A stretch of DNA of 25,301 bases from a virus. The translations under genes were made by a program, and so were the position numbers. Under the pieces are notes generated by a model. The model worked only from the letters and a program-made list of their open reading frames with translations, had not been told where the DNA came from and did no database searches. Below, piece after piece: positions 7,697 to 14,858 of this stretch. Within the stretch, counting starts at the first letter, position 1. Each line of letters starts with the position of its first letter. The stretch is taken from IMG/VR virus record IMGVR_UViG_3300038454_000007, positions 1 through 25,301 of that record, one strand, 5' to 3'.

Positions 7697-8178
7697 TAAG
7701 CCGACTCCAGTATCGCTTCTAAGAGCGCACTACCCGACGTGACTACCACGATTAGGACGAAAGGCTTGAGGTTCGGGAGCTCCGGATCAACCCTAATCGT
7801 GATATTGAGCGTTTTTAGGTCCGGCGCGATAACAGTCACTTCGACCTTTACGACGCGATCATCTTTCTCGCATTCGGAAGCGATCCGGCCGGCCATCGAA
7901 AGTAGATCGCGCTGTGTCATTCCCTGCGACAGGTACGCGCGCACGTCTTCACCGTAATCGGGGTCGTCGGGCAAAGTCCCGCGCGGAGTCGTGATACGAT
8001 GGTAGAGATCTTGCGCCAGCGACTCGATCGTGTCCGGATCAGTCTCGTCGAGTCGGTCGGTTAGGTCGTCTGTGCAGATCAGATCGACGCCGTAGCCAGT
8101 AGCAGCAGTCGGTGTGCGAACGATCTGCTGGACCTTGGCCAGTTCTGCCGCGATCGTGTCTCTGACAATATCAGCCAT
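7696..8178 (-). CDS. Baseplate wedge protein, gp25/gpW (Mu gp46)-like
   Basis: 160 residues. I chose the ATG at 8178, just after the upstream stop, because residues of the longer frame upstream only shadow the neighbouring gene. The middle contains LYHRITTPRGTLPDDPDYGE and DVRAYLSQGMTQRDL followed by a VVKVEVTV strand, the usual pattern of T4 gp25-like/Mu gp46 wedge proteins, which form the inner baseplate and start sheath polymerisation. It is coupled by TAATG to the baseplate J gene, the canonical order. Confidence 0.82.
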   Translation of the reverse strand: MADIVRDTIAAELAKVQQIVRTPTAATGYGVDLICTDDLTDRLDETDPDTIESLAQDLYHRITTPRGTLPDDPDYGEDVRAYLSQGMTQRDLLSMAGRIASECEKDDRVVKVEVTVIAPDLKTLNITIRVDPELPNLKPFVLIVVVTSGSALLEAILESA

Positions 8179-8179
8179 G

Positions 8180-8812
8180 TCAGCGCTCACACCAATGCAT
8201 GGTGTAACTGTAGAGCCAAGTTTGGGTCGCGGCCATGGCGACGATCGTGCGAAGTGCGATCCCGTCACCAGCATTAAGCACGATCGGTGTTGAGGGCTCG
8301 AAGATCCACTCAAACCACATAGCGCCGGAACTGATAAACAGCGGTATCACGGTCGTTCCGATCACAGTACCGAACGTCGGCGCGGTGCCCGTGAGGGCCG
8401 CGTTGCTGTCGCGAACGTCGGTCATATCGGTCGCGCTGCCGAGCGCTTCATACTGTCGATTGACGGTGCGAGCCGTTCCACCGGTCGGGGTTTGCGCCGT
8501 AAAGCGCTGCAGGCCGATCGTGCCGGGAACCCCAGCCGCGGCTCCGAGCGTCGACGCTGCGACAATAAGCCGATACCGAGAGACGTATGCTTTGCGCGTC
8601 GAGCTCGGATTGAACCGGGCGCTCATCAGCATGGTGTTCGCGGCGAGAGCGGCCGCGACTACAGCGCTCGTCTGTCCTGTCACGGTATAGTGGCCGCCAG
8701 CGGACGGAACAACGATCGGCCCCGGAGTAGTAGGAACGTTCCCATTAGCGTCGACTAACAGGACTTGCGAAGGTGCGTTAGGGTTCTGTAATACGGCCAC
8801 TGAATCACCCAC
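8180..8812 (-). CDS. Beta-rich structural protein, unknown, within baseplate module
   Basis: 210 residues. The frame opens with a GTG at 8812 that overlaps the collagen-like gene stop; a second GTG at 8800 (residue 5) is also possible. Apart from an Ala-rich strand region ([20 protein letters not shown]) the protein is beta-rich, with [18 protein letters not shown] and a C-terminal [10 protein letters not shown]. There is no enzyme motif, signal peptide or membrane segment. The style resembles phage surface/appendage proteins. It sits with the collagen-like gene between spike and wedge genes, so a virion decoration or baseplate appendage is likely. Confidence 0.55.
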   Translation of the reverse strand: MGDSVAVLQNPNAPSQVLLVDANGNVPTTPGPIVVPSAGGHYTVTGQTSAVVAAALAANTMLMSARFNPSSTRKAYVSRYRLIVAASTLGAAAGVPGTIGLQRFTAQTPTGGTARTVNRQYEALGSATDMTDVRDSNAALTGTAPTFGTVIGTTVIPLFISSGAMWFEWIFEPSTPIVLNAGDGIALRTIVAMAATQTWLYSYTMHWCER

Positions 8813-9422
8813 TTACTTGATACGCAAACTTGAAGTTACCAACAACGGGCCCAGACGATTGCCAGAAGCACTCGATCTGAGTCGTCGAGATCGTCTTAGC
8901 GCTGACCTGGATCTGATCCATCTCAGCTTCATCTGCGAGATCCCCTTTGCCGGTATAGGGCCCGTTCGCTTGAACGATCTGGACATGCTTTCCGGCTGTG
9001 AGGCCCGTCGTGGTGATCACGAACCTCCCCGAGGTCGCTGCGACGGAGCCAAGATCCTTCTCGACCTCAATCAGAGTCAGGGATCCGGCAGGCCCAGCGG
9101 GCCCTTGTGGGCCGGTAGCTCCGTCAGCACCGTCGGCGCCGTCTACGCCATCGACGCCGTCGGCACCCGGCGGTCCTTGTGGTCCAGCTGGGCCTTGCGG
9201 TCCGGTCGCGCCTGTTGCGCCCGTGGCGCCAGTAGCACCGGCGGCGCCCGCCGGGCCCTGAGGCCCTTGAGCCCCCTGGGCTCCGGCAGGCCCTTGCGGT
9301 CCAGTCGGCCCTTGCGGCCCAGGAGGCCCCCCGGCAGGCCCTGTCGCGCCCGCGGGACCAGGCGGGCCGGGGACTCCCTCGAATCGAATGATGATTGGAC
9401 GTGTAGCGGCCGCGCGTGCCAT
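8805..9422 (-). CDS. Collagen-like (Gly-X-Y) virion appendage protein
   Basis: 205 residues from the ATG at 9422 (TGATG overlap; a GTG one codon upstream is possible). Residues about 16-112 are Gly-X-Y repeats rich in GPQ, GPA, GAT and GAD/GVD triplets, predicted to form a trimeric collagen-like stalk. The register breaks once near the start, at [10 protein letters not shown], where one extra glycine intrudes. The C-terminal ~90 residues (from about [13 protein letters not shown]) form a compact beta-rich head ([38 protein letters not shown]) that could nucleate the trimer. Collagen-like stalks are well known in phage fibres. Its location among baseplate genes points to a baseplate-attached fibre. 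Confidence 0.82.
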   Translation of the reverse strand: MARAAATRPIIIRFEGVPGPPGPAGATGPAGGPPGPQGPTGPQGPAGAQGAQGPQGPAGAAGATGATGATGATGPQGPAGPQGPPGADGVDGVDGADGADGATGPQGPAGPAGSLTLIEVEKDLGSVAATSGRFVITTTGLTAGKHVQIVQANGPYTGKGDLADEAEMDQIQVSAKTISTTQIECFWQSSGPVVGNFKFAYQVSG

Positions 9423-9940
9423 CACGTCACCCCAAAGAAGGTATTAAGGGCCGCCGTCGCCGAAGGCGTCGCAGCCGCCAAAAAGACCCCTGACACCTGT
9501 TGCGACGGCACCACACCCGGAAGCCCTCCCGCGAGTCCGGTCGCAAAAGCGGCGCTCAGAGAGGCCGAATCACCAGAGTAGGTGTAGACATGGATCCCCG
9601 CTGTACCGAGGTTCATGTCGAATGCCGCTGCGACCGACAGCTGCGCGAACTGGACTTGAAGCTCAGCTAGTAGCGACGCTAGCAGCGCGACCTGGACGTC
9701 GATCACCGGAGGTGCCAACTCGAGCGACGCGACAATATCTAAGGCGATCTGAAGGTTCGTCGCGATCGACGGAGGAGTAATCGAGAGTCGTACCTGGGCC
9801 TCTAGCACGCCTGCGATCTTGGCCTGGATATCCGGCAGCGAGACGTTAACGGCGATCCCCAGTTGCGCCTCAGCCGCGAGCGCAAGCGGCATCGCTCCGC
9901 CGAGCGTCATACTGCCCTGATATGCGAGATCGCCAGCCAT
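9422..9940 (-). CDS. Hydrophobic Ala-rich protein, unknown, after the spike gene
   Basis: 172 residues from the ATG at 9940, which overlaps the hub-spike stop (TGATG); the longer open frame upstream is a shadow of the hub gene. The sequence is Ala/Leu-rich with periodic helix-like repeats (for example [38 protein letters not shown]), very low charge, then a [20 protein letters not shown] segment and a hydrophobic C-terminus. No clean membrane segment with flanking charges is evident. Family not recognised. It is coupled to both the hub-spike and collagen-like genes, so a baseplate or appendage-attachment role is plausible. Confidence 0.55.
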   Translation of the reverse strand: MAGDLAYQGSMTLGGAMPLALAAEAQLGIAVNVSLPDIQAKIAGVLEAQVRLSITPPSIATNLQIALDIVASLELAPPVIDVQVALLASLLAELQVQFAQLSVAAAFDMNLGTAGIHVYTYSGDSASLSAAFATGLAGGLPGVVPSQQVSGVFLAAATPSATAALNTFFGVT

Positions 9941-11112
9941 CAAGCTTTCACTTTCGTCGCCCCAGACTGGATGATCCCGACGGTAGATAGTGGGGGTGCG
10001 AATGTAATCACACCGGTTGCAGGCGATCCGCCTACGGTCCCGGCGAACGCGGCTGTAGCGGGCAAAAACACAGTGATCGTATCTCCGACCCGCGCAACCG
10101 GAGCCGAGCCGCCGCACAGCGCGATCTCGATCGGCACGTGGCCGATCCCGTCTTTGCCGGCGAAGTGTGTGATCACCGGCTGCCCGCGATCTCCCTCGAT
10201 AAACTGGACTAGTACCTCGGCGCCAGGCGTCAGAATCGTATCGAGGCCAGGGATCCCAGGGAACAAGCTCACAGCAACCAGATCCGGGTTGCCGCCTGCT
10301 TTTTTGACGACTTGTAGATTCGCCCGATCGCCTTGCATGCTCAATACGCGGTAGCGATAGATCCCGTGGAGCTTCCGATCTGTCAGTCTTCCGACAACGG
10401 CGCGCAGCGTATCGGCTAGATCGGTCTGTCGCCCGTCGCCGCAGCTTGCGCGGAGTCTAATTCCTTCTTTCGAGCAATCGATCTCTAGCGCGCGGATCGT
10501 AGTGGGCTCCGCCAAGCGCTCGGATAGAATCGACCCGATTCCAATCGCGTCTACGCGATCGACAGCTAACGTCACATTGCGCTGCAGTGGATCGAAGTCG
10601 AGAACATCGTAGTCAGCGGCTTTCGCTGTTACAGCCGGTCGCGTTCCGACATGTGTCACGCCGCTATAGTCAACCCACCAAGCTGCATCACGAGCAGCGT
10701 CTTCAATCACTCGCGAGGCCAATCCCACATGCCGCGCGTAGTCTTTTCCCAAGCGCTCGGAGCCACCCACAAAAGTTCCCAGCGTCTCTCCCACAGCCGA
10801 TGCAACGTCTCTGGCGACCGTAATCGCCTTGACGCCCGCGTCGTTGTGATAGTCCTTCGCTTTCACGAGTGAGCTCCAGCCGCCCGCACCCGCGACGAGC
10901 CGCGCCGAGAAGGATCCGCCGAAAGTTCCGATTCGGGACGGCGCCGGAGTCGCTATGAAGCTGGCTTCGCCGACTTTTAGCGTGACTTTAGTGGTAGGGA
11001 GCGCCGTCTCTTCAACCAACTCGACGTCGGCGAACCACGGTCCGATCCCCGGGACGTAGATCTTGGCCCGAATCGCGATCCGGCCGTTCACTGTGACGTG
11101 AGCTGCAGTCAT
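9940..11112 (-). CDS. Baseplate hub fused to spike (gp44/gp45-like)
   Basis: 390 residues, ATGA overlap with the upstream gene. The N-terminal ~240 residues resemble a hub protein (beta-rich, with HVGLASRVIEDAARDAAWWV at 128-147). Residues about 250-320 have the OB-fold pattern of gpV/gp45 spikes: YRYRVLSMQGDRANLQVV, then LTPGAEVLVQFIEGDRGQPV. The C-terminus (DTITVFLPATAAFAGTVGGS and then TVGIIQSGATKVKA) is like the beta-helix tip of phage spikes. In Mu these are two proteins (gp44, gp45), so this looks like a fusion. The complex sits under the tube and pierces the outer surface of the host cell. Confidence 0.7.
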   Translation of the reverse strand: MTAAHVTVNGRIAIRAKIYVPGIGPWFADVELVEETALPTTKVTLKVGEASFIATPAPSRIGTFGGSFSARLVAGAGGWSSLVKAKDYHNDAGVKAITVARDVASAVGETLGTFVGGSERLGKDYARHVGLASRVIEDAARDAAWWVDYSGVTHVGTRPAVTAKAADYDVLDFDPLQRNVTLAVDRVDAIGIGSILSERLAEPTTIRALEIDCSKEGIRLRASCGDGRQTDLADTLRAVVGRLTDRKLHGIYRYRVLSMQGDRANLQVVKKAGGNPDLVAVSLFPGIPGLDTILTPGAEVLVQFIEGDRGQPVITHFAGKDGIGHVPIEIALCGGSAPVARVGDTITVFLPATAAFAGTVGGSPATGVITFAPPLSTVGIIQSGATKVKA

Positions 11113-11678
11113 CGGCTAAGGTTCTCTGCCAAAGGCGCGAGCGCCTTCGAGACGTCGCCTTCGCCGCCGTTTTTCAGAATCTGAGTGAGATTCTCGATCG
11201 TACGATCGGCCGGATCAGTCGACTTCTTCTGTTCACTCGCAGTCGGTTTTAGGAGTGTCAGCTTCGGGCGCCGGAACTCGACGAACTTGATCGGGATCAC
11301 GAAGCCGCCCGTCTCGTCTGGCTCCGGCTGGCCTACATCTTCGACTACAACCGACTTGATCTTGAGCATTACAAGCCAGGGGTGCCAGATATCGAGCGCA
11401 CGCGGGCGTTGACCGTAGGGAGTTCGCTCGACGAGAGGTCGCCAATCGTGCCAGTCGACCCAATCTTGATTGGTATAGAGCCGGATCTTCACTGTGAAGT
11501 GCGAGAGCCTATTGCCGCCCCCGACCAGAAACGCGCCGCTCAGATACGGCCCACTCTGCTCGTCCCACTTACGTGGGTTACCAGCTCCGACAACTTCTGC
11601 GATCCCAGGCGACGGCCGGCCTGCGAGCAGGATGAAGTCGATCGGATTCGTAAGCGGATTGAAGTTCGTATCAGCCAT
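11109..11678 (-). CDS. Probable tube/hub adaptor tail protein
   Basis: 189 residues from the ATG at 11678, which overlaps the tape-measure stop (TGATG); a GTG one codon earlier is an alternative. The core is beta-rich with LSHFTVKIRLYTNQDWVDWH, then LVMLKIKSVVVED and GGFVIPIKFVEFRRP; the last 45 residues are a charged helical tail. Position between tape measure and hub is where Mu has gp43 and P2-like phages have gpU/gpX-type adaptors. No family motif is clear, so the role is from context. Confidence 0.55.
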   Translation of the reverse strand: MADTNFNPLTNPIDFILLAGRPSPGIAEVVGAGNPRKWDEQSGPYLSGAFLVGGGNRLSHFTVKIRLYTNQDWVDWHDWRPLVERTPYGQRPRALDIWHPWLVMLKIKSVVVEDVGQPEPDETGGFVIPIKFVEFRRPKLTLLKPTASEQKKSTDPADRTIENLTQILKNGGEGDVSKALAPLAENLSR

Positions 11679-13519
11679 CACACAGCCGCTCCTAAGTGGA
11701 CCGCGACGGCCTGGAATCGACGCTCGATCTCGACACCGATCTTGTCCGCGAGTGCTGCCGGATCGCTCGTCTGAGCGTTGACGATGATCTGCTCGATCGT
11801 GAGTGTGACTCCGCCGCGTGCGGCCTGAAGCGCTCCCTTCGCGCTATCTTCTGCCAAGATCTTATTCGGGATCGAGATCATGCCCTGAGTCGCGCGCTCG
11901 ACTTCGGGCGAACCGGACTTGATTCCAAGCGCCACACCGCGAGGGAACTCGATCGCGGCTCTCATCGCGACGCGGCTCGGGCTCTTGATATCCAGAGCGC
12001 GCTTGAACGAGCTCAGTACGAAGTTGCCGAGCGATTCGACCGCGCGCCCGACAGTCTGCATTCCTGACAAGATCCCGTTCACGAGTCCGTCAATCCAACT
12101 ACGGGCGATCTCACCCCAGCTCATTGTTTTGAGCTTGTTTCGCACGTTTTCGATCGCGGCAACGATCAGCACGAACGGCGCAACGATCGACGCAACTAGA
12201 GTCCCGCCAATCGCCGTGACTACCGCCATCGCGAACCCGAGTCCGACGAATGCGGCAGCCAGTAATCCCACTGCTACTACGCCGGCCATGAGCGCCGTTT
12301 TTTGGAGGTCCAAGTTTTTAAGGAAGTCGCCGGAGCCGAAAGCCTTATTGAACTCCTTCGCCAGTCGCTGAAACGCGATCACTGCGAGCAGAGCGCCGAT
12401 CACCATGCCTTGGAAGAAGCGCTTAACCGCGACCCCTACCGGCCCCGATACCTGATCCATCAGCGGCTGGAAGATCGTCTCAAGGATCGCCTTCAGTGCG
12501 CGTCCAGTCGCAGTTGACTGTGAGAGTAACTCGAGCGAACCGCTCAAACCCTTCAGAAAGTTCTCGATCTTGATGTCTTTAAAGAGTGCTGCAATGTTCT
12601 CTTTCGCTTTCGCGAATTGGACGTTCAGACCGAGCCTCATCAGATCGTTAATCCGACCGAAGCGCGCCCGGGCATCATCCGCGACCCGTTTCAGATTCCC
12701 GCCCATTAGTCCGGCGCCCATGGCCATCGCCTTGAATTGCGCGACGGCTTCCTCGCCTCCAGCCGATAGCGCGATCGACGCGCCTTCTACCGCCTGCTGA
12801 AGGTTGCCGCCTCGAAGCCCGGCACGATAGAACTCGCTCGTCAGTTTCGCGACCTCGTCTCGGGACGCCGCGACCTTCGACGCGACCTGATCGATCGTGC
12901 CCTGCAGAAACTCGGCCGAGTCAGCTGCACGCGGTCCAAAAAAGCCGCCGAACATGAAACGCCGGACCTTAGTCAGACCCTCGAGACGTAGAAGCTCCGA
13001 GCGTCGAGCATCGGCCTGTTTTAGCGCGTACGCGCCGAGCGATGCCGCAGCGCTAACCGAAGCCGCTGCCAGTGCTGCCAAAGCCGCGACAATGGCCAAG
13101 ATCCCGCCGGCAATAACGCCGGCCCCCACGAGCCCCCGCATTGTGGCGAGCTTGTTTAGGAGCCCTGCGAGCGGACCTCCGGCGACTCCGACAGCTTGGG
13201 CCAGTGCCTGTAGAGCTTCGTTCGTCTCGCGCGCGCCGCCTCTGACACCCGAGAAGGTTCCACCGAGCGAGATGTATTGGCTCTGGGCCGCAGCGATCGT
13301 TGCTTTTTGGGCCGCGATCCTGTCCCGAAGCTCCTTTGCGACGGCGATGTTAACGACACCGCCCGATTGAATCGCACGCATTGCAGCTTGCATCTCGCGG
13401 AGTGCCGCAACGTCACCCTGGATCTTTTGCTTTAGCTGTTCGAGCGCTCCGGCTGAGGCTTGTGCTACGCCGGCTATGTTGGATTCGAGATCCAGGACGA
13501 AAGTTGCGGTGTCGGCCAT
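11678..13519 (-). CDS. Tail tape measure protein
   Basis: 613 residues, ATG overlapping the frameshifted chaperone stop (TGATG). The layout fits tape measures: N-terminal helical region (1-110), a long Gly/Ala hydrophobic stretch at about 130-168, a helical middle, a second strongly hydrophobic block at about 408-456 (AGVVAVGLLAAAFVGLGFAM and following), and a C-terminal segment with ALDIKSPSRVAMRAAIEF, the SPSR motif common to these proteins. The tape measure sets tail length and is later ejected; at about 0.15 nm per residue this would give a tail near 90 nm. It lies directly after the chaperone pair as usual. Confidence 0.93.
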   Translation of the reverse strand: MADTATFVLDLESNIAGVAQASAGALEQLKQKIQGDVAALREMQAAMRAIQSGGVVNIAVAKELRDRIAAQKATIAAAQSQYISLGGTFSGVRGGARETNEALQALAQAVGVAGGPLAGLLNKLATMRGLVGAGVIAGGILAIVAALAALAAASVSAAASLGAYALKQADARRSELLRLEGLTKVRRFMFGGFFGPRAADSAEFLQGTIDQVASKVAASRDEVAKLTSEFYRAGLRGGNLQQAVEGASIALSAGGEEAVAQFKAMAMGAGLMGGNLKRVADDARARFGRINDLMRLGLNVQFAKAKENIAALFKDIKIENFLKGLSGSLELLSQSTATGRALKAILETIFQPLMDQVSGPVGVAVKRFFQGMVIGALLAVIAFQRLAKEFNKAFGSGDFLKNLDLQKTALMAGVVAVGLLAAAFVGLGFAMAVVTAIGGTLVASIVAPFVLIVAAIENVRNKLKTMSWGEIARSWIDGLVNGILSGMQTVGRAVESLGNFVLSSFKRALDIKSPSRVAMRAAIEFPRGVALGIKSGSPEVERATQGMISIPNKILAEDSAKGALQAARGGVTLTIEQIIVNAQTSDPAALADKIGVEIERRFQAVAVHLGAAV

Positions 13520-14150
13520 CAGCTACTAAACACTATCGAGAGCATCATCCTGATCGTGCGAAGCTCTACTAGCCCTTCGGCTATGAGCACCGCTCCGGCA
13601 TGCGCTTCCGTATCTTGCCGATCGCTCGACGGCGCGTGCCCGAGCGCCGCCAGCAGAAGCTCGGCCGCGATCCCGAGATCGTCTCGCCCTGCCTGGCGCA
13701 GGGCCGTTATTTTTTTGCGAGCTCGCCCTTGCGCGCTCCGGCGAGATAGCAGACCGCATCGGCACACCGGTTCAAGGTCCCCGGTAGCTCCTCGAGGATC
13801 TTGTCAAGCGCCGATGCGTCGGGGTAGACCACACACGGCCGGATCAACTTGTCCAGATCGGCTGACTTGATCTCTTCTAGATCGGTGAACGCCTTGTAGG
13901 CGACATGGTGCGGCCGCTTCACGATCACAGCACCCATATCGGTCAAGATTACTGCAATCTTTTTGCCCTGACGGCCATGTTTCGCTTCGGCCGTCGCGAT
14001 CGCTTCAGCATCTTTCGCTTCGCGCTCCGCCGTCTCGACCTCTAGGAGTAGATCGCTCTCAGCGCGCGCGGCGAGAGCCGAGCTTTCAGCCGCAGCCCTA
14101 CGAGCCTTAGCGGCTTCGAGGCGGGCCTTGAGATCCTCTACAGCGCTCAC
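13519..14150 (-). CDS. Tail assembly chaperone, -1 frameshift fusion product (GT-type)
   Basis: Programmed fusion of two overlapping frames. The first frame (147 residues, ends at 13707) finishes GELAKK-stop; the sequence is GC A AAA AAA TAA. A -1 slip on the A-heptamer (13716-13710) continues as KK-ITALRQAGRDDLGIAAELLL and ends at 13519, adding 63 residues for about 210 in all. The extension has no convincing own start, which supports expression by slippage. In lambda gpG/gpGT and many myophages the two forms coat the tape measure during assembly. The extension ends exactly in the TGATG start of the tape measure gene. Confidence 0.78.
13707..14150 (-). CDS. Tail assembly chaperone, unshifted form (G-type)
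   Basis: 147 residues, GTG start in a GTGA overlap with the small membrane-protein gene. Residues 1-55 form an Ala/Glu/Arg-rich helix, followed by a globular part with KKIAVILTDMGAVIVKRPHH and the segment VVYPDASALDKILEELPGTL, close to the usual YPD...L..YPG..D pattern in tail chaperones of Mu-like phages. It sits between tube and tape measure genes and ends at a slippery A-heptamer, all expected for this gene. Confidence 0.82.
   Translation of the reverse strand: MSAVEDLKARLEAAKARRAAAESSALAARAESDLLLEVETAEREAKDAEAIATAEAKHGRQGKKIAVILTDMGAVIVKRPHHVAYKAFTDLEEIKSADLDKLIRPCVVYPDASALDKILEELPGTLNRCADAVCYLAGARKGELAKK
13710..13716 (-). promoter_or_regulatory. Programmed -1 ribosomal frameshift site, A AAA AAA
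   Basis: Seven consecutive A on the minus strand, in the canonical phase (zero frame GCA AAA AAA TAA). The stop follows immediately, and the -1 frame stays open for 63 codons to the tape-measure start. An in-frame terminator after the heptamer favours pausing. I did not identify a convincing downstream stem-loop by eye. Confidence 0.78.
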
Positions 14151-14338
14151 TTGGCCACCGGTGAAACGCGCGAGCGCGCAAGCAGATCGAGCACTGATCC
14201 AGCCGTCGCCAAGATCACTGCCGTCTGGACGTCGGTAATCCGGAGCCCGAACGCCGCTGCGAGAAGCATAACGTTACGCAACGCACCAATGAACATCACA
14301 GGCTCACTATCGAGCCGTTCTTTCAATCGCTGCCACAT
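14147..14338 (-). CDS. Small membrane protein, holin-like
   Basis: 63 residues, ATG preceded by TAGGAG at good spacing. Two hydrophobic helices are visible, about 14-32 (VMFIGALRNVMLLAAAFGL) and 37-55 (DVQTAVILATAGSVLDLLA), joined by a short RIT turn and followed by a basic end RSRVSP. Small phage proteins with two such helices and a (S/T)R.RVTP-type end are common and sometimes annotated as holins. The position between tube and tail chaperone is unusual for lysis and leaves a tail-related membrane role open. Confidence 0.62.
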   Translation of the reverse strand: MWQRLKERLDSEPVMFIGALRNVMLLAAAFGLRITDVQTAVILATAGSVLDLLARSRVSPVAK

Positions 14339-14362
14339 GATAGCTGCTCCTATCGCGGGATC

Positions 14363-14842
14363 TCAGGGCGATCCCTCACTGTTATCGAAAAGCACGAGGC
14401 CGTTTCGGCGAATCTTCATCGGCAGACACGAGAACTCTTCTTTCAGGGCCTCGGAACTCTCTTCCTCACTAGAAGTATTCTCTTCCCACGTGCAACCTTC
14501 GATGTTCACTTGCATCGGGAGCTCATTCGCCTCGATATACTGAAGGTCGATCTCGAACTCGACGTCGCCGTAGCTGACTCCGTCGGAGCTCAGTGCCGCA
14601 AGTTGCTCGCGTGCGGCTTGTACAGACGACTTAGGTCCGCCGATCTTGACCGGCTGAACGGTGTACTTGCCGCGGCTCTTACCGCGCGGGGCTTGATGCT
14701 TACCCATACCATATTGGTGTACGCGCTCACGCTTGTCGCCGTAAGAGATCGACGTGAAGCCGTGGAAGCGATCGGAGCCGATCTTCAGGACGATCGATCC
14801 CCAGCTGACTACGTTTCCGTTCACTCTGACTTGGTCGGCCAT
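14363..14842 (-). CDS. Tail tube protein
   Basis: 159 residues, ATG start 16 bases after the sheath gene. It opens MADQVRVNGNVVSWGSIVLK, a beta-hairpin N-terminus typical of tube proteins of Mu-like phages, then DRFHGFTSISYGDKRERVHQ and later YGDVEFEIDLQYIEANELPM, with a basic Gly-rich loop at about 47-60 (KHQAPRGKSRGKY). The tube is the inner cylinder through which DNA passes. The order sheath-tube-chaperone-tape measure is canonical, so the call is firm even without a search. Confidence 0.87.
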   Translation of the reverse strand: MADQVRVNGNVVSWGSIVLKIGSDRFHGFTSISYGDKRERVHQYGMGKHQAPRGKSRGKYTVQPVKIGGPKSSVQAAREQLAALSSDGVSYGDVEFEIDLQYIEANELPMQVNIEGCTWEENTSSEEESSEALKEEFSCLPMKIRRNGLVLFDNSEGSP

Positions 14843-14858
14843 GATCTTACTTTCACAC

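Noticed and set aside
8179-8313. Longer N-terminus for the gp25-like wedge gene (start at 8313)
   Set aside because: It would overlap the upstream gene by over 130 bases, and the family starts near MADIVRDTI. The ATG at 8178 immediately follows the upstream stop.
9061-9370. Short tandem repeats resembling a CRISPR-type array
   Set aside because: The repeats are 9-base Gly-X-Y codon units with no unique spacers; they encode a collagen-like stalk.
8817-9581. Plus-strand open frames of up to 254 codons across the collagen-like gene
   Set aside because: These arise from the Gly-Pro codon repeats and GC-rich composition. They mirror the collagen-like frame and have no start signal or recognisable domain. 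The same holds for the other plus-strand frames in the window.
9941-10117. Longer N-terminus for the 172-residue protein (start at 10117)
   Set aside because: Overlaps the hub-spike gene by 177 bases with Arg/Cys-rich shadow sequence. The TGATG start at 9940 fits the local pattern.
13526-13765. +1-frame open region near the chaperone
   Set aside because: Arg/Ser-rich shadow sequence, out of phase with the slippery heptamer. The -1 frame gives a sensible helical extension.
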